From Brockia lithotrophica (lineage in GTDB: Bacteria > Bacillota > Bacilli > Thermicanales > DSM-22653), in the NCBI GenBank assembly GCA_003050565.1, contig PEBW01000005.1:107646-171645 (forward strand): DNA of 64,000 bases, read 5' to 3'. Positions 1 through 8,071 of this stretch are shown here, piece by piece (positions within the stretch are counted from its first letter, which is position 1; each line of letters begins with the position of its first letter). A program made the translations under genes and the position numbers. The notes below the pieces were generated by a model. The model had not been told where the DNA came from. It worked only from the letters and a program-made list of their open reading frames with translations, and did no database searches.

Positions 1-662
1 TTTTTCGAAGGAAGGGGGGTATACGTCCCGTCGGGATTGTGGTTGAACTGAGAGAAGACGAGGTTCCAGATCTCGATGTAGCGCTCGTTTTCCCCGCCCG
101 GGTAGAGTTCCGGATCGTCCGGATCGTCGCCGAAGGCCGGGCCGCGGTCAAAAAAGATCTCGCTGTTCGGACCCGAGGGCCCTTCGCCGATGTCCCAGAA
201 GTTCCCCTCGAGGCGGACGATCCGCTCATCCGGCAGGCCGATCTCCTCGTGCCAGACGGCGTAGGCTTCCTCGTCTTCCGGATGGATCGTCACCGAAAGG
301 CGTTCCGGCGGAAAGCCGATCCAACGGGGATCCGTGAGGAATTCCCACGCCCAGCGGATCGCCTCGCGCTTGAAGTAGTCGCCGACGGAAAAGTTTCCGA
401 GCATCTCGAAAAACGTGTGGTGGCGCGACGTCTTCCCCACTTGCTCGATGTCGTTCGTGCGGATGGACTTCTGCGCACTGGCCAATCGGCGGCTCGGCGG
501 TGCCTCGCGCCCGTCGAAGTACTTCTTGAGCGTCGCCACCCCGGAGTTGATGAAGAGGAGAGACGGGTCGTCCTGAGGGATCAAGGAGGCGCTGGGGAGA
601 ATCAGGTGGTCCTTCTCCCGAAAGAACTCGAGGAATTTGGCGCGAATTTCCGAAGAACGCAC
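1..662 (-). CDS. alaS: Alanyl-tRNA synthetase, N-terminal part (truncated by window edge)
   Basis: The reverse strand encodes the first 220 residues of a class II alanyl-tRNA synthetase, which charges tRNA-Ala in the cytoplasm. The reading frame runs off the window start without a stop. Recognisable AlaRS catalytic-domain stretches are [10 protein letters not shown] near the start, [28 protein letters not shown] and [12 protein letters not shown]. The GTG start at 662 is chosen because GGGAGGG lies just upstream and the protein then begins at the usual AlaRS N-terminus. Expression is expected to be controlled by the T-box leader immediately upstream. Confidence 0.95.
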   Translation of the reverse strand, partial: MRSSEIRAKFLEFFREKDHLILPSASLIPQDDPSLLFINSGVATLKKYFDGREAPPSRRLASAQKSIRTNDIEQVGKTSRHHTFFEMLGNFSVGDYFKREAIRWAWEFLTDPRWIGFPPERLSVTIHPEDEEAYAVWHEEIGLPDERIVRLEGNFWDIGEGPSGPNSEIFFDRGPAFGDDPDDPELYPGGENERYIEIWNLVFSQFNHNPDGTYTPLPSK

Positions 663-732
663 GGAACTTCCCTCCCTCGACACGCGGAAAATCCGAAGCC
701 CTCCTACGCCCGGCGCAAAGAGGATGAGGACG

Positions 733-1000
733 CAAAAAAGCCCCTCTTCCCCGCAGGGACGAGGGGCGACCTCGCGGTACCACCCTGCTTTCGGCCGTCC
801 GTTCCACGCGCTCGCACGGACGACCGGCTCTTTCCGCGCTGTATCGGGCGCACCCGTCGGACTCATCGCCCGCCGCTCCCGACTGGCCCCGCCGCAGGCG
901 CTTTAGGTCCCTTCCAGCCGCGGAGACCCTCTCTGGAAAAGCGCCCTGGTGCGGCGTTCGGTCGTTCATCGCGTGTGCCGCCTATCCTCCTTGAACCTTG
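733..1000 (-). promoter_or_regulatory. T-box riboswitch leader of alaS with intrinsic terminator
   Basis: The conserved T-box sequence GGGTGGTACCGCG reads on the minus strand at 785-773. It is followed by a terminator hairpin (GCCCCTC at 767-761 pairing with GAGGGGC at 746-740) and a run of U at 739-733. Upstream, the arms GGCGCTTT and AAAGCGCC can form a Stem I-like helix. This is a classical transcriptional T-box that would let uncharged tRNA-Ala prevent termination before alaS. I could not assign the specifier codon with certainty. Confidence 0.9.
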
Positions 1001-1005
1001 CGGAC

Positions 1006-1034
1006 ATTGTAGCCGGTTTTCGCCCGGCCGTCAA
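1006..1034 (-). promoter_or_regulatory. Sigma-A promoter of the alaS T-box transcript
   Basis: TTGACG (1034-1029) and TACAAT (1011-1006) are separated by exactly 17 bases on the minus strand. The predicted start is near 999, giving a leader of about 340 bases before the alaS GTG. It lies just downstream of the permease stop codon, so alaS has its own promoter. Confidence 0.85.
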
Positions 1035-1065
1035 CGGCCGAACGACACGGGCGCTCCCGTTCACC

Positions 1066-2148
1066 CTACGGGGACGGACGCCCCCCTTCCGGCACGCGGA
1101 GGTAATCCCGTACGGAAACGACCTCGCGCACGACAAGGGATACGGGGACGGCGAGGACCATGCCCAAAAAGCCCAAAAGTTCCCCGCCGACGAGGACGGC
1201 CGTGAGGATGGCGAGCGGATGGAGGTCGGTGACTTTCCCGGAGATGAGGGGAGACAAGAGGTTGTTCTCCACGAGTTGGGCGACGAGGACGACGGCGAAC
1301 ACCGAGAGCACTTTCGACCAACCAAGGGGCACGGCGTAGAGAAGGGGAAGGGCCGCCGCGAGTACGGGCCCTACAAAGGGGACGAACTCGAAAACCGCGG
1401 TGAGGACGGCGAAGACGAGGGCGAAAGGCAGTCCCACGAGGCGGTACCCTACGTAGACGATGAGACCTTCCAAAACGGCGACGTAGGCGAGTCCGCGCAC
1501 GTAGCGCGCGAGACGTCCGTCGATGCGAAACAGGAGGTGGGCAAACGTCGCACGCCACGCCGGCGGCACGCCCAAGGCGAAGAAACGAAAGAAGGCTTCG
1601 GCGTCGACCAGGTAGAAATACGCGATGAACGGGGACAGGGTGAAGACGAAGACGAAGTTCCAGAGGCTGTCGAGCTTTTCCACCTGAGCGACGGTGAGCT
1701 CGGGAAGACGGGCGTAGAGGTGGCTTCCCCAGCGAAGGACCTCCGCGCGAAGCGAGGGGGGCAAGGCCGCCAAAGGGCCGTTTGTCCCGTCGCCCAGTTC
1801 CTCGAAGGACGCGGCAAGGCGGTGCAGGAAAGACTGCGCGCCCGTAGCCAGGGCGTCCAGGCGGAAAACCGCGGCGGCGAGCGCGAGACCGGCGAGGAGG
1901 AAGAAGAACGCGTACACGATCTGGGCCGCGCGCCGCCTTTCGAGACCCCTTCGTTCCAAAGCACGAACGCCGGGCTCGAGGAGGTACGCCACGAAGAGCG
2001 CGAGCAGAAACGGAAGGCTCACCTTGAGGACAAAGAAGAGCAAGGCCGTCAGGACGGGAAGCGCCCCCCGAAGGAGAAGGGCCGACAGGAGGGCCGCGAA
2101 AATCCAGAACACCGCTCGCTCGGAAAAGGAACCTCGGGAGGGCTGCAA
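1066..2148 (-). CDS. AI-2E family transporter (YrrI/PerM-like permease)
   Basis: This 360-aa polytopic membrane protein belongs to the AI-2E transporter family (formerly UPF0118). Hydrophobic segments occur near residues 15-65 and 80-100, and a cluster of about five fills the C-terminal half. The family motif region with FEFVPFVGP and the LVENNLLSPLISG stretch are present. The TTG start at 2148 has AGGTGA upstream. Family members export small molecules or ions and the substrate here is unknown. Its position directly upstream of alaS matches yrrI in Bacillus. An intrinsic terminator separates it from the small genes upstream. Confidence 0.88.
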   Translation of the reverse strand: MQPSRGSFSERAVFWIFAALLSALLLRGALPVLTALLFFVLKVSLPFLLALFVAYLLEPGVRALERRGLERRRAAQIVYAFFFLLAGLALAAAVFRLDALATGAQSFLHRLAASFEELGDGTNGPLAALPPSLRAEVLRWGSHLYARLPELTVAQVEKLDSLWNFVFVFTLSPFIAYFYLVDAEAFFRFFALGVPPAWRATFAHLLFRIDGRLARYVRGLAYVAVLEGLIVYVGYRLVGLPFALVFAVLTAVFEFVPFVGPVLAAALPLLYAVPLGWSKVLSVFAVVLVAQLVENNLLSPLISGKVTDLHPLAILTAVLVGGELLGFLGMVLAVPVSLVVREVVSVRDYLRVPEGGRPSP

Positions 2149-2284
2149 CGACTTTCACCTGCCCTCAACCCTTCGTCGGACGTTCGCCCCCGTGGGCGAA
2201 GACGTCTCCTCTTCCGGAAGCTGTTTGGGAATCCCGCCGATCGGAAGCTCGGAAACAAAACGGAGGAGCAAAAGAAGCGGGAAA

Positions 2285-2312
2285 CAAAAAACGGGACGGG
2301 AATCCCCGTCCC
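2285..2312 (-). terminator. Intrinsic terminator between small genes and AI-2E permease
   Basis: On the minus strand GGGACGGGG (2312-2304) pairs with CCCGTCCC (2300-2293), followed by GTTTTTTG. It would end transcripts coming from the two small genes at 2392-2813. Confidence 0.8.
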
Positions 2313-2391
2313 TAGTGTGCGCCTCGGCGGCGGAGAAAACTCCGGTACGCGGAAGGCGAGTCGCTTTCCCGAGCACGCCTTGTACGTTCGT

Positions 2392-2586
2392 CTACCCGAA
2401 AACCCGCAGGCGCCTCGCCCCGGAAAGGGTGCGGGCAAGTCCGCCCCCCACCTGAAGCGCTCTCCCCAAGAAATTCCGGACGCGCTCGCCAAACGTGGGC
2501 GGACGGACAACGGAACGCCCGGAGATGTACACGCCAAGGGCGACGAGCGCGCTCCCCAGCGTGAAGACCGCGGCGAGGTTGCGCAT
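2392..2586 (-). CDS. Small membrane-associated protein of unknown function
   Basis: This is a 64-aa basic protein with one N-terminal hydrophobic segment (residues about 4-20, LAAVFTLGSALVALGVY) and an amphipathic, Arg-rich C-terminal half. The ATG at 2586 is preceded by GGGAGGTGG at good spacing. It lies 23 bases after the zinc-ribbon gene and before a terminator, so the two are probably co-transcribed. The position resembles that of the small YrzQ-type genes near yrrI in Bacillus, but I see no decisive sequence signature. Confidence 0.6.
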   Translation of the reverse strand: MRNLAAVFTLGSALVALGVYISGRSVVRPPTFGERVRNFLGRALQVGGGLARTLSGARRLRVFG

Positions 2587-2609
2587 GTGCCCACCTCCCG
2601 CCCGTTCGG

Positions 2610-2813
2610 CTACATCGCCTCCGCTTCGACTTCTTCGCCTTCCTCGAAGAGGAGGTCGTTCAGGGACGTGAGCGTACCGTCCTCTTCGATTTCGTAGACC
2701 GTGAGGCGATCTCCTTTTACGGTGAATTCGATGAAGCAGTTCCAGCAGTAGTACTGGTGTGTCCCGATCTTCCCCACGTTCTTTCCCTTGCACACCGGGC
2801 ACCGAATCTCCAT
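2610..2813 (-). CDS. Small zinc-ribbon protein
   Basis: This 67-aa protein has an N-terminal zinc-ribbon of form CPVC-x15-CWNC (two CxxC knuckles) and an acidic C-terminus. It has no transmembrane segment. GGAAGGCCA lies upstream of the ATG at 2813. Similar short zinc ribbons (YrzR-like) sit upstream of the AI-2E permease in Bacillus, so conserved gene order supports it as a real gene. Function is unknown; binding nucleic acid or protein through the ribbon is an inference. Confidence 0.72.
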   Translation of the reverse strand: MEIRCPVCKGKNVGKIGTHQYYCWNCFIEFTVKGDRLTVYEIEEDGTLTSLNDLLFEEGEEVEAEAM

Positions 2814-2952
2814 TGGCCTTCCCTGCCTTACCCTGGATTTACCCCGCTTCCGCTCCCAAGATGCCCTACTTTACCCCCGGGCATACGCTCGGAGGAGAAG
2901 CGTACACCTTTCGAAAAGGACAAACGCCGTGCCGCGCACGCACCCGTCGTAC

Positions 2953-3041
2953 CCGTGTATGCCGGTACAGCGCCCGGTGTGCGGAGAGGAGGATCTCACG
3001 CCCTCCCTTATCCTCTCCCGGTGGTATACCTCCATACACGG
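2953..3041 (-). ncRNA. Candidate structured RNA: long interrupted hairpin
   Basis: An 89-base imperfect inverted repeat can fold as a rod. CCGTGTATG (3041-3033) pairs with CATACACGG (2961-2953); inside it are GGTA/TACC, CCGG/CCGG, and GAGAGGAT with ATCCTCCTCTC, separated by small internal loops. It lies in the gap between aspS and the zinc-ribbon gene. No open reading frame there looks real. Strand is chosen by the surrounding genes; the structure itself is symmetrical. Confidence 0.4.
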
Positions 3042-3061
3042 ACAGACAAAGCGCCCTGCAG

Positions 3062-3305
3062 ACAAAATAAAACAAAGCGAGCAGCGGATGCTGCCCGACT
3101 TCGTTCCCAGAGGAAGGGCCCAGATCGCCGTAGGTCCCCGTCCGTCGACCCGCGGTCCCCATGCAGGTGGGTGCCCGCACTCCGGCCCTTCGCCTTCCGC
3201 ACGCGGCGGCTTCGCTCCGCGCCGGAGATGTAAGGCTCCCTCGGCAGTCAACGCGTTCGAGTTCGCGACAGGCACGACCCACGCACGATCCAGGTTCTCC
3301 TTGCA
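3062..3305 (-). ncRNA. Candidate small RNA downstream of aspS (possible 6S RNA)
   Basis: A promoter-like pair TTGTGC (3339-3334) and TAAGGT (3316-3311) with a 17-base spacer is followed by about 240 bases without a convincing frame. The stretch ends in a hairpin GCAGC-ATCC-GCTGC (3094-3081) and a U-rich tract (3077-3062). GAAGGGCC near 3195 can pair with GGGCCCTTCC near 3115, closing a long internal stem. In Bacillus subtilis the 6S-1 RNA gene lies just downstream of aspS, which makes 6S the first guess. I could not verify the 6S consensus by eye. Confidence 0.4.
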
Positions 3306-3434
3306 TGCTTACCTTACCACACCGCGCGCGCGTGCACAAGAGGGAGGCACAAAGTCGAAATTATTTTTGTAAAGGAATCTTTTCTAATTGATACAGAAAA
3401 AGGTATTCTCGAGGCCGGCCCGGCGGGAGGAACC

Positions 3435-5273
3435 TCAGGTTTCCTGCGGCTCTTCCTCGGAAACGGTGACGAGGCCGAGTTCTTCGAGCTGGCGAGGTGT
3501 GACCGTGCTCGGAGCCCCCATGAGGAGGTCCGTCCCGCTCTGCGTCTTGGGAAAGGCGATCACATCGCGAATGGAAGGTCGCCCCAGGAGGAGAGCGACG
3601 AGGCGATCGAGGCCGAGGGCAATGCCCCCGTGGGGCGGCGCTCCGTACTCGAGTGCCTCCAAAAAGAAGCCGAATTTTTCCCGAACTTCCTCTTCGGAAA
3701 GGCCTACGGCGCGGAAGACGGCCTCTTGCACGTCGCGGCGGTAAATCCGAAGGCTCCCCCCGCCCAGCTCTACGCCGTTTAAGACGACGTCGTAGGCCTC
3801 GGCTCGGACGCGCAGGGGATCCGTCGCGAGCAAAGGGAGGTCTTCCTCCCGCGGACGGGTAAAGGGGTGGTGCTTGGCGACGAGGCGACCTTCCGTCTCG
3901 TCCACCTCCAAGAGGGGGAAGTCCACGACCCACAAAAAGGCGAGCTCCCCTTCGGGGACGAGGCCGAGGTCGTACCCCAAGCGTTCCCGCAAGGCCGCCA
4001 GGGAGGCGTGCACGACATCCGCCCGCCCCGCGCCGAAGAAGAGGAGGTCGCCGGGACGGGCTTCGGTCGCCCCGAGGAGACGTTCCGCGTGCCCTCGTGC
4101 GAAGAACCTCGCCAGTGGTCCCGTAAGTCCGCCCTCCTCCACGCGAAGCCAGGCAAGCCCCCCTGCCCCGTACCCGCGGACGAGGTCCTCGTACGCGGAG
4201 ATTTCCTTCCGGCTGATCCTCTCCCCACCGCCCGGCACGCGAATCGCCCGCACGATTCCTCCGGTGGCGAGCGCTTCCTGAAAGACGCGACTCGGGACCT
4301 CGCGGACGACCTCTTCTACGTCCACGAGTTCAATCCCGAATCGGATGTCCGGCCGGTCGGTTCCGTACCGGCGCATCGCCTCGTCGTACGTGAGGCGCGG
4401 AAAGGGGCGCGGGACTTCGCGTCCGAGCACTTCCCGTACCACGGCGGCGAGCATTTCCTCGACGATCCCGAGAAACATTTCCCGGGACATGAAGCTCACT
4501 TCGATGTCGATCTGTGTAAACTCCGGTTGGCGATCGGCGCGCAAGTCCTCGTCGCGAAAGCAGCGGGCGATCTGAAAGTAGCGCTCGAAGCCCGCGATCA
4601 TGAGGAGCTGCTTGTAGAGCTGGGGAGACTGGGGGAGCGCGTAAAAGGTGCCGCGGCGGAGGCGGCTCGGGACGAGGAAGTCGCGTGCACCCTCCGGGGT
4701 GCTCTTGGAGAGCATGGGGGTCTCGATCTCTACGAAGCCGCGGTCTGTGAGGAAGCGGCGGACGACGTCCACGATGCGGGCGCGGGCGAGGATCGCGTCG
4801 CGCAGGGACTCGCGCCGCAGGTCGAGGTAGCGGTAGCGGAGGCGGACGCGCTCGTCCACCTCCCGTTCGTCGGCGATGGGAAAGGGCAGCGCGCGCGACG
4901 TGTTCCAGATCGCGATCTCCTCGGCGCGCACCTCCACGTCGCCCGTCGGGATCTTGGGGTTGCGGGTCTCGGGCGGACGCGCGACGACGCGGCCGCGCAC
5001 GGAGACGACGTATTCGGCGCGCAGGCGATCCGCCGTACGGAACGCCTCCTCCTCCTCGGGCGGAACGACCACCTGGACGATTCCCGAGCGGTCGCGCAAG
5101 TCGAAGAAGATGAGTCCTCCCAAATCCCGCCGGCGGTGCACCCACCCTCCGAGGACCACCTGCCGGCCTACGTCGGACAAGGTGAGCGTCCCTGCGTCGT
5201 GGGTCTTCTGTACGAGCGCCGACGGGCGTTCTCCCGGTCCGAGGTACACCTGTTCTTCGTGCTCCTCCGGCAT
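3435..5273 (-). CDS. aspS: Aspartyl-tRNA synthetase
   Basis: This 612-aa bacterial-type class II AspRS charges tRNA-Asp. In order it shows an N-terminal OB-fold anticodon-binding domain ([19 protein letters not shown]), the catalytic core with motif 2 ([16 protein letters not shown]), a GAD insertion, and motif 3 ([15 protein letters not shown]) near the C-terminus. The anticodon domain has Leu after RRRD rather than His, as in discriminating enzymes, which hints at Asp-specific charging. The ATG at 5273 has AAAGGAG upstream. It follows hisS by 120 bases in the same direction, the common hisS-aspS arrangement. Confidence 0.97.
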   Translation of the reverse strand: MPEEHEEQVYLGPGERPSALVQKTHDAGTLTLSDVGRQVVLGGWVHRRRDLGGLIFFDLRDRSGIVQVVVPPEEEEAFRTADRLRAEYVVSVRGRVVARPPETRNPKIPTGDVEVRAEEIAIWNTSRALPFPIADEREVDERVRLRYRYLDLRRESLRDAILARARIVDVVRRFLTDRGFVEIETPMLSKSTPEGARDFLVPSRLRRGTFYALPQSPQLYKQLLMIAGFERYFQIARCFRDEDLRADRQPEFTQIDIEVSFMSREMFLGIVEEMLAAVVREVLGREVPRPFPRLTYDEAMRRYGTDRPDIRFGIELVDVEEVVREVPSRVFQEALATGGIVRAIRVPGGGERISRKEISAYEDLVRGYGAGGLAWLRVEEGGLTGPLARFFARGHAERLLGATEARPGDLLFFGAGRADVVHASLAALRERLGYDLGLVPEGELAFLWVVDFPLLEVDETEGRLVAKHHPFTRPREEDLPLLATDPLRVRAEAYDVVLNGVELGGGSLRIYRRDVQEAVFRAVGLSEEEVREKFGFFLEALEYGAPPHGGIALGLDRLVALLLGRPSIRDVIAFPKTQSGTDLLMGAPSTVTPRQLEELGLVTVSEEEPQET

Positions 5274-5393
5274 CGCCGTTCTCCTTTCTCCGCGTCGCGT
5301 TCGCGCTTCGCCTGCGAACGAAGCTCCGTTCTTGTCCGGAAAGACGAGGTACGGTTCCCGCCGCTACGGACGGGCACACGGCGCAAAACCTGC

Positions 5394-6653
5394 CTACGAG
5401 AGGCGGTGGCGGAGCCAAGCGACCAGCTCTTCCTCGCGCACCGTCTCCTGCTCCCCGCTCGCGAGATCCTTCACGGCTACTTCCCCCCGGGAGACTTCCT
5501 CGTCGCCCACGAGGACGACGACCCGGGCGCCCACGCGGTCGGCGCGTCGAAGGAGCGTACGCACCTTGTCGGTACCCGCGTCACCCAGGGCCACAAAGCC
5601 CGCGCGGCGCAGGCGGATGAGGAGGGGGAGGCGGCGTGCGGCCCCGCCCCCGAAGGCGGCCACGTACACGTCGACGTGCCGCGGAGGTGCGAGGCGGATT
5701 CCTCGGTTCTTGAGGCCGAGGACGAGGCGCTCGACCCCCAGGGCGAACCCGATACCGCCGTGTGGGGGACCGCCCAGTTCCGCGACGAGCCCGTCGTAGC
5801 GCCCGCCGCCGCCCACGGCGTCCTGCGCGCCCAGCGACGTGTCGATCCACTCAAAGGCCGTCCGCACGTAGTAGTCCAACCCGCGGACGAGGTGGGGATT
5901 CACGACGTAGGGGATCCCCAGCGACTCGAGGTGCGCCGCCACGTCTTCGTGGTACCGCCGGCACTCGTCGCACAGGAAATCGAAGAGTTTGGGCGCTTCC
6001 CGCACGAAGGCCTTGTCGCGATCGACCTTGCAGTCCAGAATGCGGAGCGGGTTCCGCTCGAGCCGCCGCTGACAGTCGGGGCACAGTTCGTCCCGATGCG
6101 GGAGGAAGTACGCGCGCAAGCGCTCGAGGTACCGCGGTCGGCAAACCGGGCAGCCGACGCTCGAAAGCTCGAGCCGAACGTCGCCGAGCCCGAGCGACTC
6201 GAGGAAGAGGTGGCCCAAGGCGATCACCTCGGCGTCGAGTTCCGGCCCTTCTCCTCCCAAAACTTCCACGCCGAGTTGATGGAACTGCCGCTGCCGTCCC
6301 GCCTGCGGGCGTTCGTAGCGGAACATGGGACCTGCGTACGCGAGGCGGACGGGGAGCTGCTCGGCGTAGAGCTTATGGTTCACGTAGGCGCGCACAACCG
6401 GCGCCGTCCCCTCCGGGCGCAAGGCGAGGACGCGCCCGCCGCGATCGGGAAAGGTGAACATTTCCTTCTCTACGATGTCCGTCGTCGGCCCGACGGAGCG
6501 GACGAAGAGTTCGGCGTGCTCCAAGATCGGCGTGCGGATTTCTCGAAACCCAAAGCGTCGGGCGTGCTCGCGGAAGCGCTCTTCTAGAGCGACGACGAGC
6601 TCGAGGTCTTCGCCGAAGAGGTCCTCCGTTCCCCGGGGTGCGCGAATCTCCAC
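5394..6653 (-). CDS. hisS: Histidyl-tRNA synthetase
   Basis: This 419-aa class II HisRS charges tRNA-His. Visible motifs are RPEGTAPVVRAYV, motif 2 (QAGRQRQFHQLGVEVLG), the HisA-type GGGRYDGLV stretch and a C-terminal anticodon-binding domain from about residue 325. The GTG start at 6653 has GGGAGGTA upstream. The predicted leader is only about 35 bases, so there is no room for a T-box, unlike alaS. It is probably co-transcribed with aspS. Confidence 0.97.
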   Translation of the reverse strand: MEIRAPRGTEDLFGEDLELVVALEERFREHARRFGFREIRTPILEHAELFVRSVGPTTDIVEKEMFTFPDRGGRVLALRPEGTAPVVRAYVNHKLYAEQLPVRLAYAGPMFRYERPQAGRQRQFHQLGVEVLGGEGPELDAEVIALGHLFLESLGLGDVRLELSSVGCPVCRPRYLERLRAYFLPHRDELCPDCQRRLERNPLRILDCKVDRDKAFVREAPKLFDFLCDECRRYHEDVAAHLESLGIPYVVNPHLVRGLDYYVRTAFEWIDTSLGAQDAVGGGGRYDGLVAELGGPPHGGIGFALGVERLVLGLKNRGIRLAPPRHVDVYVAAFGGGAARRLPLLIRLRRAGFVALGDAGTDKVRTLLRRADRVGARVVVLVGDEEVSRGEVAVKDLASGEQETVREEELVAWLRHRLS

Positions 6654-6694
6654 CGCCGTACCTCCCGTGGCCGTAACGTGTGGGTCTATGCCCT

Positions 6695-6723
6695 ATCATA
6701 CACGCCCGAGCCGCGAGGCACAA
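6695..6723 (-). promoter_or_regulatory. Sigma-A promoter of hisS-aspS
   Basis: TTGTGC (6723-6718) and TATGAT (6700-6695) are separated by 17 bases on the minus strand. The predicted start near 6688 leaves a short untranslated leader. It overlaps the upstream region of the divergent bifunctional-nuclease gene. Confidence 0.7.
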
Positions 6724-6726
6724 AAG

Positions 6727-6756
6727 CCGACAGAAAGGGGACACCTGTGGTACAGT
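6727..6756 (+). promoter_or_regulatory. Putative promoter of the bifunctional nuclease gene
   Basis: CCGACA (6727-6732) and TACAGT (6751-6756) have an 18-base spacer and lie about 25 bases before the ATG at 6779. The match is moderate. It is divergent from and adjacent to the hisS promoter. Confidence 0.45.
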
Positions 6757-6778
6757 AATGTGTGAAGAGGTGAGACGG

Positions 6779-7333
6779 ATGCTTGTCCCCGTAAAAATCA
6801 AAGGGATCGAAGTGGACGCCGCCATGCAGCCGGTCCTCGTCCTTACGGACGTGGCGGAGACCCGTTTCCTCCCCATCTGGATCGGCCCGTTTGAAGCCTT
6901 TGCCATCGGCGTCGCCCTCAAGGCGGAACGGCCGGAACGTCCCCTCGCCTACGACCTCTTCCTCGCAATTCTCTCGAGCTTCGAGGCATCCGTCCGCCAG
7001 GTCGTCGTGGAACACCTGAAGAACGGGGTCTTCTACGCCTCCCTGCACGTCGAGCAAAACGGGCGGAATTTCGTCTTCGACGCGCGCCCGAGCGACGCCG
7101 TGGCGATGGCCGTGCGCACGGGAGCTCCGATTTACGTGCACCGCCGGGTGTGGGAGACGGCGCTCACCGGAGACCAGCTCTACGGGACGAAGGCGGGAGA
7201 GCCGTCCGACGCCGCCGCCACGGATGCCCCGAAAGAGGGAGGCAAAGCCGGCCTCCGAGCCCCCGAAAAGGACGCAAAACAGGGAAAGATCATCGACCTG
7301 ACTTCCCTGAGGCGAAACAAGGACCTCTCGTAG
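6779..7333 (+). CDS. Bifunctional nuclease family protein (DUF151)
   Basis: This 184-aa protein starts at the ATG at 6779 (AGAGGTGAG upstream). Residues 1-130 match the BFN/DUF151 domain, with the pattern VLTDVAETRFLPIWIGPFEA and, near the end of the domain, ARPSDAVAMAVRTGAPIYV. Family members have been linked to nuclease activity or redox responses, but the bacterial role is unsettled. The C-terminal 55 residues are low-complexity and charged and look like a lineage-specific tail. It is transcribed divergently from hisS. Confidence 0.85.
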   Translation: MLVPVKIKGIEVDAAMQPVLVLTDVAETRFLPIWIGPFEAFAIGVALKAERPERPLAYDLFLAILSSFEASVRQVVVEHLKNGVFYASLHVEQNGRNFVFDARPSDAVAMAVRTGAPIYVHRRVWETALTGDQLYGTKAGEPSDAAATDAPKEGGKAGLRAPEKDAKQGKIIDLTSLRRNKDLS

Positions 7334-7413
7334 CTCCGGCTTCCGCGGGCGCGCACTCCGCCGGAAACCGCTTTCCCGAAGCGAGGAGAGGTCGACTTCA
7401 GAGCTTTTGGGAA

Positions 7414-7442
7414 TTGTCGCGCGCGCGTACCCCTGTGATACA
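7414..7442 (+). promoter_or_regulatory. Promoter of the macro-domain gene
   Basis: TTGTCG (7414-7419) and GATACA (7437-7442) have a 17-base spacer, with a TGTG extended -10 element in front. They lie 36 bases before the macro-domain ATG. Confidence 0.6.
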
Positions 7443-7477
7443 GTAACGGTAAAAGAAAAGGACAGGGGGCACACGCC

Positions 7478-8062
7478 ATGCTCACCTACCCGTACCGTCT
7501 CGGACGCGTGGAACTCCTCCTCGTGGAGGGCGACATCACGAAGATCTCCGCGGACGCCATCGTGAACGCCGCCAATCCGGAAGTGGAACACGGAGGCGGC
7601 GTCGCCTTTGCCATCGGCAAGGCGGCGGCCGGATGCGCCAAGGAATACACGAAGATCTCGCAAGAAGAGCTCCGGCGGCGCTACGGCGAAGGGCGGCTTG
7701 CTCCGGGCAAGGTGCTCGTCACGCCGCCCATGCGCCTCGCAGAACACGGAGTGCGCGCGGTGATCCACACGGTTGGTCCGGTCTGCCGGGGAGCGTGGAA
7801 CGAAGGTCACGCCCGAGCGCTATACGCTGCCTTTGCCGCGCCCCTCGAGGAGGCGGAGCGGCAGGGGTTTACGTCGATCGCCTATCCTGCCGTGAGCGCG
7901 GGGATCTACGGGTGCCCCTTGGAACGCGTCGTGGAAACCTTTGCCGCCGTCGTTCGCGATGCGGCGCACCGCCTTGTGTCCGTGGGCAGCGTGTCCCTCG
8001 TCTTGCGCGAACGCGACAAGGTCGAACTGGCGCGGGAGATCCTCGACCGTCAGAGGGCGTGA
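7478..8062 (+). CDS. Macro-domain protein (ADP-ribose binding or hydrolase)
   Basis: This 194-aa single-domain protein has the macro signature VEGDITKISADAIVNAANPE, followed by a GGGVAFAI stretch and AYPAVSAGIYG near residue 140. Macro domains of this class bind ADP-ribose and commonly hydrolyse O-acetyl-ADP-ribose or mono-ADP-ribosyl groups; the precise substrate here is unknown. Asn and the glycine loop typical of active enzymes are present. It is followed after 9 bases by nnr, so both NAD-metabolite genes are likely one operon. Confidence 0.9.
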   Translation: MLTYPYRLGRVELLLVEGDITKISADAIVNAANPEVEHGGGVAFAIGKAAAGCAKEYTKISQEELRRRYGEGRLAPGKVLVTPPMRLAEHGVRAVIHTVGPVCRGAWNEGHARALYAAFAAPLEEAERQGFTSIAYPAVSAGIYGCPLERVVETFAAVVRDAAHRLVSVGSVSLVLRERDKVELAREILDRQRA

Positions 8063-8071
8063 GACTTTCGC

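Noticed and set aside
949..2697. Charged 580-codon open frame on the plus strand
   Set aside because: It is the antisense shadow of the AI-2E permease and small genes, is rich in Glu, Arg and Gly, and has no recognisable domain.
3243..3290. tRNA T-arm-like CGCG-TTCGAGT-CGCG sequence
   Set aside because: No acceptor, D or anticodon arms fit around it; it is a chance hairpin or part of the candidate small RNA.
3867..6587. Very long open frame of about 900 codons on the plus strand across aspS and hisS
   Set aside because: It is antisense to two unmistakable synthetases in GC-rich DNA, has no family motifs and its composition follows the opposite-strand codons.
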